A stretch of DNA of 64,000 bases from Nocardia huaxiensis (GTDB taxonomy: Bacteria; Actinomycetota; Actinomycetes; Mycobacteriales; Mycobacteriaceae): NCBI RefSeq assembly GCF_013744875.1, contig NZ_CP059399.1, positions 124,001 to 188,000 on the forward strand, given 5' to 3'. Positions 18,141 to 28,310 of the stretch are shown one piece after another. The notes beneath the pieces were generated by a model. That model made no database searches. It was given only the letters and a program-made list of their open reading frames with translations, and was not told where the DNA came from. Made by a program: the position numbers and the translations under genes. Position 1 is the stretch's first letter; every line of letters begins with the position of its first letter.

Positions 18141-18875
18141 GTGAGCGACGGTGAGGTTGATCCCGCGGAAGCGCACGAACAGTATCTTCGAGCCTTCCGG
18201 CATCCCGCCGTGTCCCGCGACCAGCTCGAGCATCTGCTCGACGCGGTGAACGGATTCCTCGACACCATCACGCCCAAGGATGGCGAGTTCGTGCCGAACG
18301 GCGGCTGGGCGCCGGAATCCACGGCCATGGCCTTCCAGATCGGCCGGGCCGTCGAGCAGGTGCTGGCCGAACGCAAGTCCGCCGAGCGAGAGGTGCAGCA
18401 CCGGCGCGATATTCGCGATCGCCTGGTCGCGGCGCTCGATGCCGTGCTGGACTGTCTGCGCACCCTGCCCGATCTGGCCGAGGCCGAGATCTCGCTCGGC
18501 ACAACGGCTGTCAACGAGGGCTTCCAGGTGTTCGAGGACGGCTCGGTGCGCACCACGCCGATGCAGGAGGCGCACGCCGACCTCGGGGCCCTGGAAATGC
18601 GGCGCGCGGAACTGGACGAGCAGATGACGGCCGCGGTCACCCGGCGCACCGAACTCGTGGACGACACCACCGATCTTGTCCGGGAACGCCTCGGCGTGGC
18701 CGACGTGGGCATTCCGTGGGTGATCCTGGAGGCCACGCAGGGCGGCCTGGACATCTCCGAGCCGTTCGAATTCGCCGCGCACCACCTGCCCTCGGGTGAG
18801 TTGCGCGAGCTCATGGTGCAGCTCGTCACCGATATCGAACTCGCGCGATCCCTGGAGGACGGCGCTCCCGAATAA
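18141..18875 (+). CDS. hypothetical helical protein
   Basis: 244 residues, not recognised. GTG start at 18141 (VSDGEVDPAEAHEQYLRAF); the frame is open further upstream only because it runs through a palindromic repeat. The composition is acidic and mostly helical, with a probable coiled coil around AVEQVLAERKSAEREVQHRR and another at ALEMRRAELDEQMTAAVTRR. No membrane segment or signal is seen. It lies between AIM24 and dha genes, in the same direction. Confidence 0.7.
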   Translation: MSDGEVDPAEAHEQYLRAFRHPAVSRDQLEHLLDAVNGFLDTITPKDGEFVPNGGWAPESTAMAFQIGRAVEQVLAERKSAEREVQHRRDIRDRLVAALDAVLDCLRTLPDLAEAEISLGTTAVNEGFQVFEDGSVRTTPMQEAHADLGALEMRRAELDEQMTAAVTRRTELVDDTTDLVRERLGVADVGIPWVILEATQGGLDISEPFEFAAHHLPSGELRELMVQLVTDIELARSLEDGAPE

Positions 18876-18989
18876 GAACGGTGGTTCACCCACCCTCCGC
18901 ACCCGAAAAGTCCGAAATCTCGGGCGGACCGGGGACGGGGGTGTCACTCTGACCTGTGAACCCTTACGGCCTTGCGAGGGGAGTTCTCG

Positions 18990-19987
<998 letters not shown>

Positions 19988-19988
<1 letters not shown>

Positions 19989-20605
19989 TGACGGCCATCG
20001 ACGCCGCGGCCTGGATCCGCGCCTTCGCCGCCCTGGTAACCGAACGCATCGCGGAGCTCACCGCGCTCGATTCCGCCATCGGCGACGCCGACCACGGCGC
20101 GAACATGAAGCGCGGTCTGGACGCGGCCGTTGCGGCCCTGCAGGATTCGACCGCGAGCGGACCGGCCGCCATCTGCAAGCAGACCGGGACGGTGCTGGTC
20201 TCCACGGTCGGCGGGGCCAGCGGCCCGCTGTACGGCACGTTCTTCCTGCGCTGCGCTCCCATGCTCGAAAACGGCACGGACATAGCCACTTTCGCCAAGG
20301 CGTTCCGCACCGGGGTGGAGGCGGTGGCCGAGCGCGGCAAGGCCGTGCCCGGCGACAAGACCATGATCGACGCCCTGCTGCCCGCCGCCGACTGCCTCGA
20401 CAAGCAGGTGGCGGTGGGCTCGTCCCCCGTCACCGCCCTGGAAGCCTCGGTGGCCGCCGCCGACAAGGGCCGGCGCGCCACCCAGCCCCTGCAAGCCCGC
20501 AAGGGCCGCGCCTCCTACCTGGGCGAACGCAGTATCGGCCATATAGATCCGGGCGCCGCGAGCGCGGTCCTGCTGGTGCGAGCAGCCCGGCAGGCGCTGC
20601 GTTGA
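19988..20605 (+). CDS. dhaL: dihydroxyacetone kinase subunit DhaL
   Basis: Nucleotide-binding subunit that holds ADP and receives phosphate from DhaM. 205 residues. The start ATG at 19988 overlaps the dhaK stop and has GGGGA 5-6 bases upstream; in-frame ATG 19976 and GTG 19985 are alternatives. Motifs: SAIGDADHGANM (metal-binding Asp cluster), GGASGPLYGTF, GDKTMIDAL and RASYLGERSIGHIDPGA. Confidence 0.95.
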
Positions 20606-21309
20606 TCGGCCTGGTGGTCGTCTCGCACAGTCGCGCCCTGGCCACCGCGGCGGTGGATCTGGCCACCGCCCTGCTGCCGAATCCGCAGGCCCGCATAGTG
20701 ATCGCGGCGGGCCTGAGCGAAACCGCCTACGGCACAGACGCCGTCGCGGTGGCCACCGCGATCAAGGCCGCCGACTCCGGCGACGGCGTGCTGATCCTCA
20801 TGGATCTCGGCAGTGCGGTGCTGTCCGCCGAAACCGCCCTGGACCTGCTCGATTCACCGCATCGAGTACGGCTGTGCGGCGCGCCCCTGGTGGAGGGCCT
20901 GGTCGCCGCACTGGCAGCAGCCGACGGCGGCGCCGACCTCGACAAGGCGGCCCACGAAGCCGACCGGGCCCTGGACGGCAAGCGGGCGCAACTCGGTGAA
21001 CCACCAACGCCCCCAAGGGAAGAACAGTCGAACGACGCGACGACACCGATGCGGGCGACCGTCACGGTGACCAATGAGCACGGCCTGCACGCCCGGCCGG
21101 CGGCCGAATTGGTCTCCGCGCTGCGGGATCTCGACGCGGACATCCAGCTGCGCAATGCCACCACCGGAACCGGCCCCGTTCCCGGCGACAGCCTGACCCG
21201 CGTGCTCACCCTGGGCGTGCTGCCCGGCCACCAGCTCGAAATCTCGGCCGACGGCCCCGATTCCGCAACCGCGATGGAGCGCATCCGCGCCGTGGTCTCC
21301 AGCCCCTAG
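20602..21309 (+). CDS. dhaM: DhaM phosphotransfer subunit, EIIA-HPr fusion
   Basis: 235 residues. TTG start at 20602 overlaps the dhaL stop by 4 bases. The N-terminal mannose-type EIIA domain starts IGLVVVSHSRALA with the phosphorylated His at about 9. A linker around 130-148 leads to a complete HPr domain, TVTNEHGLHARPAAELV, whose His accepts phosphate. It lacks the EI-like domain of enterobacterial DhaM, so a separate PtsI would be needed to supply phosphate from PEP. Confidence 0.93.
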   Translation: MIGLVVVSHSRALATAAVDLATALLPNPQARIVIAAGLSETAYGTDAVAVATAIKAADSGDGVLILMDLGSAVLSAETALDLLDSPHRVRLCGAPLVEGLVAALAAADGGADLDKAAHEADRALDGKRAQLGEPPTPPREEQSNDATTPMRATVTVTNEHGLHARPAAELVSALRDLDADIQLRNATTGTGPVPGDSLTRVLTLGVLPGHQLEISADGPDSATAMERIRAVVSSP

Positions 21310-21342
21310 CCGTGGTCTCCAGCCCACAGAAAGTACAACCCC

Positions 21343-21417
21343 GTCATCCCGGCATGCTTTTGGCCGGGATCCACACCACTGCGGTGGATTCCGGCCAAAA
21401 CGCGCCGGAACGACGAA
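21343..21417. repeat. family A palindromic repeat (intergenic copy 3)
   Basis: GTCATCCCGGCATGC, TTTT, GGCCGGGATCCACAC, then GTGGATTCCGGCCAAAA and GCGCCGGAACGACGA. Lies between the convergent dhaM and HAD genes. One arm has drifted. Confidence 0.82.
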
Positions 21418-21431
21418 GGGACGGGAGGCAC

Positions 21432-22301
21432 TCAGGAGGCGATCGTCGATTCCTGCTCGGATTCGGGGGTGGAGCGCATGAACCAGTCGATGATCTCCTC
21501 ACCGGCGCGGATGCCGGAGGTGCGGGTGACCGTCAGATTGGGGCTGGTCCAGTTGAGCTGCTCGAGTTCGCCGTGCCGGGGGCGGATGGCGGAGTCGGCG
21601 GTGCGCAGCATTTCCGCGTCGAGCGCGCCGTCGCCGGCCGCCAGCAGGCGCGCGCCGGGGGCGAGTTCGGCCGATTCCGTCAGGCGGCGGCGGACTTCCG
21701 CGACCGCGCGGGATTTGCAGACCGCCAGCGGCATGGTGTAGATCTTGCGGCCCTGCTGGGAGGCGGACCAGCCGCGCGGACGGCACCAGGCATCCCATTC
21801 GGCGAGGAAATCGGCCGGCACCGCCTTGGGCTTGACGACCAGATAGCAGAAGAGATGATCCGCGATCCGGAACTTGCTGACGAAGGAATCGTCTATGCGG
21901 GACCGCAATTCGGCGCTGACCTCGGACAGGGTGGCGGAGGTGGAGCGCACCTCGGCGTCGAGGTCGATGCGCCAGCGCATATCGGGAATGCCATTGACCA
22001 GGATATTGCCCCCATTGCTGGTGACGGCGTACCGCCAGGGGGCGCCGGGTAGTCGAATCCGGTTGAACTGCTTGATGGTTCGCGTCGTGGTGGGAATGAC
22101 CGCGGCCGGTTCGGTGAGGGTCCGCATGCGGTCGGCGGCGGCGATCGTCATGAACGACAGCGGCTCGCCCTCCAGATGCTCCACGCACACCGTCGGCAGT
22201 TCGGTGTCGGCGCCGATGGCATTGCGGGAGTAGATCATCGTGCGATCGAGATCGGTCGCGATGAGCGTGCGTCTTCGCGACAGGCGTCTTCGGTCGAGCA
22301 T
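21432..22301 (-). CDS. HAD-family hydrolase of the Ter module
   Basis: 289 residues. The HAD motif I is LIATDLDRTMIYS (Asp nucleophile and Asp+2). Motif II is VTSNGG, a basic residue occurs in VCKSRAVAEV, and motif IV is AAGDGALDAEML. Start ATG overlaps the stop of the upstream gene by one base, and the gene is last in a three- or four-gene operon. HAD phosphatases of this type recur in bacterial Ter (tellurite) gene sets together with PRTase, StiP and CitE-like proteins, proposed to make a nucleoside-like product. Substrate unknown. Confidence 0.82.
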   Translation of the reverse strand: MLDRRRLSRRRTLIATDLDRTMIYSRNAIGADTELPTVCVEHLEGEPLSFMTIAAADRMRTLTEPAAVIPTTTRTIKQFNRIRLPGAPWRYAVTSNGGNILVNGIPDMRWRIDLDAEVRSTSATLSEVSAELRSRIDDSFVSKFRIADHLFCYLVVKPKAVPADFLAEWDAWCRPRGWSASQQGRKIYTMPLAVCKSRAVAEVRRRLTESAELAPGARLLAAGDGALDAEMLRTADSAIRPRHGELEQLNWTSPNLTVTRTSGIRAGEEIIDWFMRSTPESEQESTIAS

Positions 22302-24949
22302 TACTTCTTCACGTCCTTGATCAGTCCCATACAGGCGTATGCCAGATCGGGCACGACTTCCACCGGCACCCCGCGCGCCGCGGCCAGCATCCGAATGTGC
22401 GCGTGCTCGGGTGCGTCGGCGTCACGCACCAGCACCTTCCACGGCACCCGGCGCAGCAGCACCCGGGTCGTCTCGCCCACACCGGGTTTCACGAAGTTCA
22501 CGCTGGAGATGCCGTACTCGGCGCGCACCGCCTCCACCGACCTCCAGCCCGCCCAGGTCGGGGAGCGATCGGAATCCCGCACGGCGGCAACATGTTCGGC
22601 CACCAGCGGGCGCACGGTGTCGAACTGCGCGCTGACGGCGTCGAGCAGCCTGCCCGACACGTCGTCACCGGCGAGTTCCCGGTAGAACTTCGCGCCGTGG
22701 AAATCGCCCGGACCGATCAGCGTGTCGTTCAGCACCGTGCGCGAAACCAGCCCCGACACAGTCGAATTCAGGCAGGCCGAGGCGATCAGGAAGTCATCGC
22801 GCGTCCCGTAGGTGCGCACACAGCTGCCCGGATCGGCCAGCACCGCCAACTCGTCGTTGAACCGCGCCCCTCCGGCGGCGTGATACGCGTCCAGGGCCTC
22901 GGTGAGTTCCCGGGTGATCGCGCCCTTCCCGGTCCACCCGTCGACGAAGACGATGTCCGCCGCATTGTGATGCCGCGCAAGGTAATCCAGTGCGACCGGA
23001 TCGATCCCCCGGTCCCGCACGATGGACACCGCATAGTGCGGCACATCCAGCCCGCGCGTGGCCAGCCACCGCCGCATGAGCACTCCGACCGGCGTCCCCG
23101 CTCGCGCAAGCGACACCAGCACGACATTCTCACCGCGCTCGGCCACCACGATTTCCGACACGGTCGCCACCGCCAGCGCCAACCGCTCCGCGCTCTCCGC
23201 GAGCACCTTGTCGAACAGTTCCCGATAGGCCGCATCCGGCTGATACTCGATCGGCAGCGACTCCGCGTAATGCGCGACCCCCGCCTGAATCCGCGCTTCC
23301 CGCTCGGCCACATCGGCTTCCAGATCCGCGTACGACAGATCCTTCAGCAGCCACGCCACCTCATCCGGCGCATACGACCCGAAGTCAGGCCCCCGCAATG
23401 GTTCCGGCAATTCGCCACCCCCCGTCATCCCGGCGTGGGTGCCACCCACCGTCATCCCGGCGTGGGTTTGGCCGGGATCCACACTGTCGTCGCCATCCTG
23501 GTGCAGTGGATTCCGGCCAAAAGCACGCCGGAATGACGAAGGCCGGTCTCCCTCCTCGCGGTTACGCTGCGCGTGCAATGCCCGCGGGTCGGCTCCCGGC
23601 AGAACCGCCAGGACGACGTCGGCCCCCGAAGCGGTCAGTACATCGACGAGGCCACCCGCACCCGTGAGCCGCTCGTTGTCGGCGGGTTCGTCCACGACCA
23701 CGAGCAGGATCGGATCGACCTCGCTCGGTTCGGGCCAGTGCGCGTTGTAAACGAAGCGAGGCGCTTCGTCGTCGAATTCGGGTGCGATGAACCGGAATCC
23801 GCGACGCAGCGGGTAGCCCGGCTCGTCGAGTACATACGCCGGTGAGCGCGTAGTGGTCTGATACCGCGTCGCCACGCCACTGTCCGCGAGCGCCGCCGCC
23901 AGCCGCAGCGGCAGGTACATGAGTTCCTCATGCCCCAGCACCACCACCGGGCGCAGCGCGGTCGGCCCATCCTGACCGAAGGCCGCACCCGGCGCACCGG
24001 GCTGCGCATCGACGCTGCCCCAGGCCAGCGCATCCAGTTCGCGCCACAGGGTTTCGGTGGTCTGTGCCAGTGCGGCCTCGAAAGCGGGGGCATCGGCGGC
24101 GAGAGTGCCGTGCCGGCCGCCCTCGGGAACGTCGCTGGGCCAGGGGAGTTCGATGCGTGCAACGTGGCCGCGCGCGGCGGCGATCGGGTTCAGTTCCGGA
24201 TCCGGCAGGGCGGCAACGGAATCCACCAGGCCCTCCGGCAGCAGGGTGGAACCGGAGGCCAGGCAGACGGTATCGATGCGCGCGCCGAGTTCGGCAGCGG
24301 CGGCTGCGAAGGCGGCCTTGTCCGCCTCGGTGCGCATGTCCACCAGCGAGGCCAGCACGTAATGCGAGCGCGGCAGGAATTCGTTCAGGGCGCGGATGGC
24401 GTCGATCGCGGTTGCGCCGGTGGATATTTCGTCGTCGACCAGGATCATGGGCAGGTCGTTGAGGAAGATGCCGGCGGGGGCGGGCTGGAGCAGGTGCGAG
24501 GTGGCGTGCGAGTGACCCTCTTCGAAACCGGTGAGGGTTTCGGCGGTGGGGACGTCGCGCCGCGTCGAGTGCAGGTAGCACTCGGCCTCGATGCGGGCCG
24601 CCACACAGTGGCCGAGTCCCGTTGCGGTTTCGGCGAATCCGAGCACCACCACCGGTCCGGAGACGACCTCGCGAACCAGGTCACCGAGCCGGTTGCCGGC
24701 CTCGATCACGCGGTGCGGGTCGGTGGGCAGGTGCTTGCCGAGCACCGTGGACACCAGCAGGTGCGCCCGGCGCGGGTTGCGACGCAGACCGGGTTCGATG
24801 AGCGCGGCAATATCCCAATCAGCTTCCGCCACAAAGGAATTCTCGTGCCGAAGGCCCAGTCCCAATTCGCGGGTAGCCCAGGGCTCGGTGACGGTGGTGC
24901 CGTCCGAGCTCGCTCCCGCCACGCCGCTCGTGCGTGTGCTCTCGGCCAT
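22301..24949 (-). CDS. PRTase-TRSP / StiP-PELOTA fusion protein of the Ter module
   Basis: 882 residues. The first half (to about 465) is a phosphoribosyltransferase with the PRPP loop MILVDDEISTGATA at 168-181, followed by the TRSP domain. Residues about 471-510 are encoded by a family A palindromic repeat (SVDPGQTHAGMTVGGTHAG). The second half (about 515-882) matches the StiP family of predicted cysteine-protease-like proteins (DFGSYAPDEVAWLLKDLSY) and ends with a PELOTA-like RNA-binding segment (RGVPVEVVPDLAYACMGLIK). In other actinobacteria these are, from memory, usually two separate neighbouring genes. Its start overlaps the upstream CitE-like stop (ATGA) and its stop overlaps the HAD start. 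Confidence 0.85.
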   Translation of the reverse strand: MAESTRTSGVAGASSDGTTVTEPWATRELGLGLRHENSFVAEADWDIAALIEPGLRRNPRRAHLLVSTVLGKHLPTDPHRVIEAGNRLGDLVREVVSGPVVVLGFAETATGLGHCVAARIEAECYLHSTRRDVPTAETLTGFEEGHSHATSHLLQPAPAGIFLNDLPMILVDDEISTGATAIDAIRALNEFLPRSHYVLASLVDMRTEADKAAFAAAAAELGARIDTVCLASGSTLLPEGLVDSVAALPDPELNPIAAARGHVARIELPWPSDVPEGGRHGTLAADAPAFEAALAQTTETLWRELDALAWGSVDAQPGAPGAAFGQDGPTALRPVVVLGHEELMYLPLRLAAALADSGVATRYQTTTRSPAYVLDEPGYPLRRGFRFIAPEFDDEAPRFVYNAHWPEPSEVDPILLVVVDEPADNERLTGAGGLVDVLTASGADVVLAVLPGADPRALHAQRNREEGDRPSSFRRAFGRNPLHQDGDDSVDPGQTHAGMTVGGTHAGMTGGGELPEPLRGPDFGSYAPDEVAWLLKDLSYADLEADVAEREARIQAGVAHYAESLPIEYQPDAAYRELFDKVLAESAERLALAVATVSEIVVAERGENVVLVSLARAGTPVGVLMRRWLATRGLDVPHYAVSIVRDRGIDPVALDYLARHHNAADIVFVDGWTGKGAITRELTEALDAYHAAGGARFNDELAVLADPGSCVRTYGTRDDFLIASACLNSTVSGLVSRTVLNDTLIGPGDFHGAKFYRELAGDDVSGRLLDAVSAQFDTVRPLVAEHVAAVRDSDRSPTWAGWRSVEAVRAEYGISSVNFVKPGVGETTRVLLRRVPWKVLVRDADAPEHAHIRMLAAARGVPVEVVPDLAYACMGLIKDVKK
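23423..23540. repeat. family A palindromic repeat inside the PRTase-StiP gene
   Basis: GTCATCCCGGCGTGGG half unit, then a full unit GTCATCCCGGCGTGGG...GGCCGGGATCCACA, a spacer, and GTGGATTCCGGCCAAAAGC, GCCGGAATGACGA. It is read in frame and encodes the linker between the two enzyme modules. Confidence 0.88.
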
Positions 24950-26184
24950 CAGGCGACCAGCGCCTTCAGCAGGTCCACGAAGGAGACTCCTTTATTGGTG
25001 ACGCCGAAAACTCGTGCGCGCAGCAGGGTTTGGCGGGCCCAGCTGCGGTGCGGCTTCATCTCGTTCATCTTGTTGCGGTATTCGGAGGCGGCCACTCCCC
25101 CGGCTTCGCCGCCGAGCACATCGAGGGCGTCGGAGTATTCCTCGTGCGTCACCACCGACATGGCGTGCACGACCGATACGTGCGAGGGGTGGATCACCGT
25201 CTTGCCGTGGATGCCGTTGGCCCGGTCCAGCGCGATCTCCCGCAGCAGCCCGTCCAGATCCCGGCTGACCAGGTATTCGCGGAACGGCACGGCGTCGACC
25301 TCGGCGAACGGTGAGGTGCGCAGCAGCGGCCGGAACATGCGCTCGTGGTCGGCGAAGTACTCCCACACCGGTCCGGTGATGGTGAAGCCGGTGCCGTCGG
25401 TGCGGCCGAGGTAGTTGACGATGTCGGCGATGACGTCGGCGACCACGCGCACGTCGTAGATGGTGAGGTCGCGGTCGCGGCGGATGCCGAAGGTGGAGCA
25501 CATGTCGGTGGCGCCGATGCGCACGGCCAGGATGCGGTCGCGGTGCTGGGTGAGCATGTCCTGGATGCGATGCAGTTCCAGGTCCCGCGTCTGCCGGTGC
25601 ACCAGCGACGGCGATTCGAGCACGGGCATGCCGAAGACGGTGCGGCCCAACCGTTCCGAGGCCGCTTCGAGCGCGTCGAGGTATTTCGCGCCGGACACGC
25701 TGTCGAATTTGGGGAAGACGAATCCGGTGAGCACGCGCGCCCCGGGCCCGATCCAGTCGATGATCTCGCCGATGGTGTCGGCATCGCGCACGCGCACGAA
25801 CAGCAGCGGATACAGGCCGGTGCTCTCGCCGAGTTCGTCCAGGGTGGCCACGGCCTGGCGTTTCCCGAATTCCAGGTCGTCGTCGGCGACGGCGTCCTCG
25901 AGGTCGATGACCATGGAGCACACGCCGGTTTCGGCGCGGCGCACGATGGTGGCGGTGAGGTCGGGGCGGGTGGCGGGCACGTAGAGGGTGGCGCCGAGGG
26001 CCATGGCGACCAGTTCGCGGTCGGTGAGGTCGCCGAGCGGTTCGGGGGCGCGGTGGAACAGCAGGCGTAGCTCCGGGCCCGGTACCTGCCGGTGGTGGCG
26101 CATGGGTAGGCGCTTGTGCAGCGATACCTTCGGCTGCGATACGGGGGCGAACAGGCCCGGATCGGTGGTGACGACTCCGGTCAT
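24949..26184 (-). CDS. HpcH/HpaI aldolase / CitE-like lyase of the Ter module
   Basis: 411 residues. TIM-barrel features of the citrate-lyase beta-like family: ALGATLYVPATRPDL, CSMVIDLEDAVADDD (metal-binding Glu/Asp), LFVRVRD, GFVFPKFDS, AVRIGATDMCSTFG and GKTVIHPSHVSVVH. The N-terminus is about 60 residues longer than in typical CitE-like proteins and may contact other module members. It probably forms or breaks a C-C bond in the product made by this gene set. It overlaps the following gene by one codon. Confidence 0.85.
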   Translation of the reverse strand: MTGVVTTDPGLFAPVSQPKVSLHKRLPMRHHRQVPGPELRLLFHRAPEPLGDLTDRELVAMALGATLYVPATRPDLTATIVRRAETGVCSMVIDLEDAVADDDLEFGKRQAVATLDELGESTGLYPLLFVRVRDADTIGEIIDWIGPGARVLTGFVFPKFDSVSGAKYLDALEAASERLGRTVFGMPVLESPSLVHRQTRDLELHRIQDMLTQHRDRILAVRIGATDMCSTFGIRRDRDLTIYDVRVVADVIADIVNYLGRTDGTGFTITGPVWEYFADHERMFRPLLRTSPFAEVDAVPFREYLVSRDLDGLLREIALDRANGIHGKTVIHPSHVSVVHAMSVVTHEEYSDALDVLGGEAGGVAASEYRNKMNEMKPHRSWARQTLLRARVFGVTNKGVSFVDLLKALVA

Positions 26185-26216
26185 CGGCCCCCATCCTTCC
26201 TAACTAGTCGGTCGGT

Positions 26217-27419
26217 TTATCTATCTGTGTTTCGCATCCGTTCGACAACACCCGCGACGAAATTCGAGATGGCATCCAGTTCGGACACGTAGGCCCAGTA
26301 GTCCGGGTGCCGGCCCTCGAGGTGGCCGGTCACCCGATCCAAGCGTTCGGCCTGGGCATCCAGTACCGAACCCCATTCGGCGACGAGGCCGTTGTTCACG
26401 GCCAGCATCTGCGCGTCCCGCAGTTTGAATCGAACGGCTTTGGCTTTGTCCTGTGGCTTGTCACGGACCTCTCGCAGCAGGGCAAGCCGGTCGGTGATGG
26501 CGTCGGCCTGTTCCTCGGCGGCGGCGAGGTGCGCGCGGGCGGATGTGGTCAGCTCGAGTGTTTGCTCCGGGTCGTTGTTCTGCAATGCGGCCCGGGCTCG
26601 GGACAGCTCCGCCGCGGCGGCGTCCACGGCTCGGTGGGCTTGCTGCCCATTGTTGGTCAAATCCGACGAACTCGCAGCGTTGAACTCCCGGAGCAGGGTG
26701 GACATGGCGGGTCCGGTCCGCTCCAGCCGGTGCTGCGCCGCGGCTAGTCGAGTCGCGGCCGAGGATAGTGCGGTGCTTGCCGAATGCTGTTTGCCGGGAG
26801 CATCTTCCAGGGCCCTTGACAGTTCGCGGGTGAGTGCTTCCAGCCGGGTCGCGGCCTCCCGCACCGCACCCGTGGCACCCCCCGCGACCGCACCCTCGAG
26901 TGTGATCAGTCCCTCATCGACGGCGGCCGTCGCGCGCCGGATCGACGGGTATCCCGCGTACGGCGACGCCTCCGCCGCCTGCCGCGTCTCCCCCGCCGCG
27001 GCCCGGACCTGGGCCGCCAATTGCGGCACCGTGTTGTACACGGCGACCGCGTGCTCCAGATGCGCCTGATTACCCCGATAGAACCGATCGACCCCGCCCG
27101 CGGCCTCGCCCAGCCGCCGCACGATCGTGTCGATCTCCTGCTGCGGCACCGTCGTGTCGTCGCGTTCGGCCTGGTCGAGCCGCTCGTTCAAGGCCAGATA
27201 CGCCCCCGCGGCGTCATAGCAGCGGGCCCGCACCGGCTCCCACTGCGCCGCCATCCCCTTCTCCGGGAACATCTGCGCGGAGGCCGCCACGGCCGTCTCG
27301 GCGATGCTCTGCCGGGTATCCATATCCAGGAAGGCGGCCGTCAGCGTCTGCCGGGCCTGTTGCACCCATTCGTTGTTCCGCGCGCTCCCCCGGAACCATC
27401 CGCGTCTACGGCCTGCCAC
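26217..27419 (-). CDS. helical coiled-coil protein linked to the Ter module
   Basis: 400 residues, GTG start, not assigned to a known family. Nearly all helical, Ala/Arg/Glu-rich, no membrane segment and no Cys in a motif. Regions such as AAAELSRARAALQNN and LAAAEEQADAITDRLALLRE predict long coiled coils. The N-terminus RRRGWFRGSARNN is basic. It is the first gene of the minus-strand operon and is divergent from terD. It may be a scaffold; this is a guess from context. Confidence 0.7.
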   Translation of the reverse strand: MAGRRRGWFRGSARNNEWVQQARQTLTAAFLDMDTRQSIAETAVAASAQMFPEKGMAAQWEPVRARCYDAAGAYLALNERLDQAERDDTTVPQQEIDTIVRRLGEAAGGVDRFYRGNQAHLEHAVAVYNTVPQLAAQVRAAAGETRQAAEASPYAGYPSIRRATAAVDEGLITLEGAVAGGATGAVREAATRLEALTRELSRALEDAPGKQHSASTALSSAATRLAAAQHRLERTGPAMSTLLREFNAASSSDLTNNGQQAHRAVDAAAAELSRARAALQNNDPEQTLELTTSARAHLAAAEEQADAITDRLALLREVRDKPQDKAKAVRFKLRDAQMLAVNNGLVAEWGSVLDAQAERLDRVTGHLEGRHPDYWAYVSELDAISNFVAGVVERMRNTDR

Positions 27420-27631
27420 GCCCCGATGTTAGGAGACTGTTCACGCCGGAGGCGACTGTCGCGATCCCTCCGGTGACATGTCGCGTGACAGGCTTGTCCC
27501 GTCCATGTCCTCGGTTTGTTCCTGCACAAGGTCCGCGAAAGCTACTAGGGTCGAGGTAAGCGGACCCGGCAATTCGGACATGCCGCGATACAGCAACGCT
27601 AGAAACACTTTCCAACGGAAGGGATTCCCGC
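27420..27631. promoter_or_regulatory. shared divergent promoter region of the two Ter operons
   Basis: About 210 bases between the minus-strand operon (helical protein, CitE-like, PRTase-StiP, HAD) and terD on the plus strand. Both operons must start here. It holds short inverted pieces such as GTGACATGTCGCGTGAC near 27474, but no clear known operator. GGAAGGGA near 27617-27624 is the terD ribosome site. Confidence 0.45.
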
Positions 27632-28207
27632 ATGGGTGTCAGTTTGTCCAAGGGCGGCAATGTTTCGCTGACGAAGCAGGCTCCGAACCTCACGGCCGTG
27701 GCCGTCGGCCTGGGCTGGGATGTGCGGACCACCACCGGGACCGACTTCGACCTGGACGCGAGCGCGATCGCGACCGGCGCCGACAAGAAGGTCGTGTCGG
27801 ACAAGCACTTCGTCTTCTTCAACAACCTGTCCTCCCCGGAAGGCAGCATCGTCCACGCCGGCGACAACCGCACCGGTGAGGGCGAGGGCGACGACGAGGT
27901 CATCAATGTCGACCTGGCCAACACGCCGCCGACCATCGAGTCCATCTTCTTCCCGGTCTCGATCTACGACGCCGAAACCCGCAGCCAGTCCTTCGGCCAG
28001 GTCCGCAACGCCTACATCCGCGTCGTCGACCAGGCCAACGGCGCCGAGCTCGCCCGCTACGACCTGTCCGAGGACGCCTCGACCGAGACCGCCATGGTCT
28101 TCGGCGAGCTGTACCGCAACGGCGCCGAGTGGAAGTTCCGGGCCATCGGCCAGGGCTACGCCTCCGGCCTGTCGGGCATTGCACGCGACTACGGCGTCAA
28201 CGTCTAG
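27632..28207 (+). CDS. terD: tellurium resistance protein TerD
   Basis: 191 residues, the canonical single TerD domain: MGVSLSKGGNVSLTKQAPNL, LGWDVRTTTGTDFDLDASA, HAGDNRTGEGEGDDEVINVD, RIVEQ-like VRNAYIRVVD, and EWKFRAIGQGYASGL at the end. The Asp-rich segments are the family's calcium-binding sites. Start ATG with GGAAGGGA upstream. It is most similar to the second domain of the 14305-15789 protein. Confidence 0.95.
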   Translation: MGVSLSKGGNVSLTKQAPNLTAVAVGLGWDVRTTTGTDFDLDASAIATGADKKVVSDKHFVFFNNLSSPEGSIVHAGDNRTGEGEGDDEVINVDLANTPPTIESIFFPVSIYDAETRSQSFGQVRNAYIRVVDQANGAELARYDLSEDASTETAMVFGELYRNGAEWKFRAIGQGYASGLSGIARDYGVNV

Positions 28208-28221
28208 CAGTTTCGCTCCAC

Positions 28222-28257
28222 GCCGAGGGGGCTCGGATCGACCGGGCCCCCTTCGGC
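28222..28257 (+). terminator. hairpin after terD
   Basis: GCCGAGGGGGC pairs with GCCCCCTTCGGC (28222-28232 with 28246-28257, one offset) around an inner CGG/CCG closure. It may reduce readthrough into the DUF475 gene. Confidence 0.65.
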
Positions 28258-28310
28258 ATACTCACCCCCGACAACCGTCGCCCGATATCACTCATGAAAG
28301 GCCATAGCCG

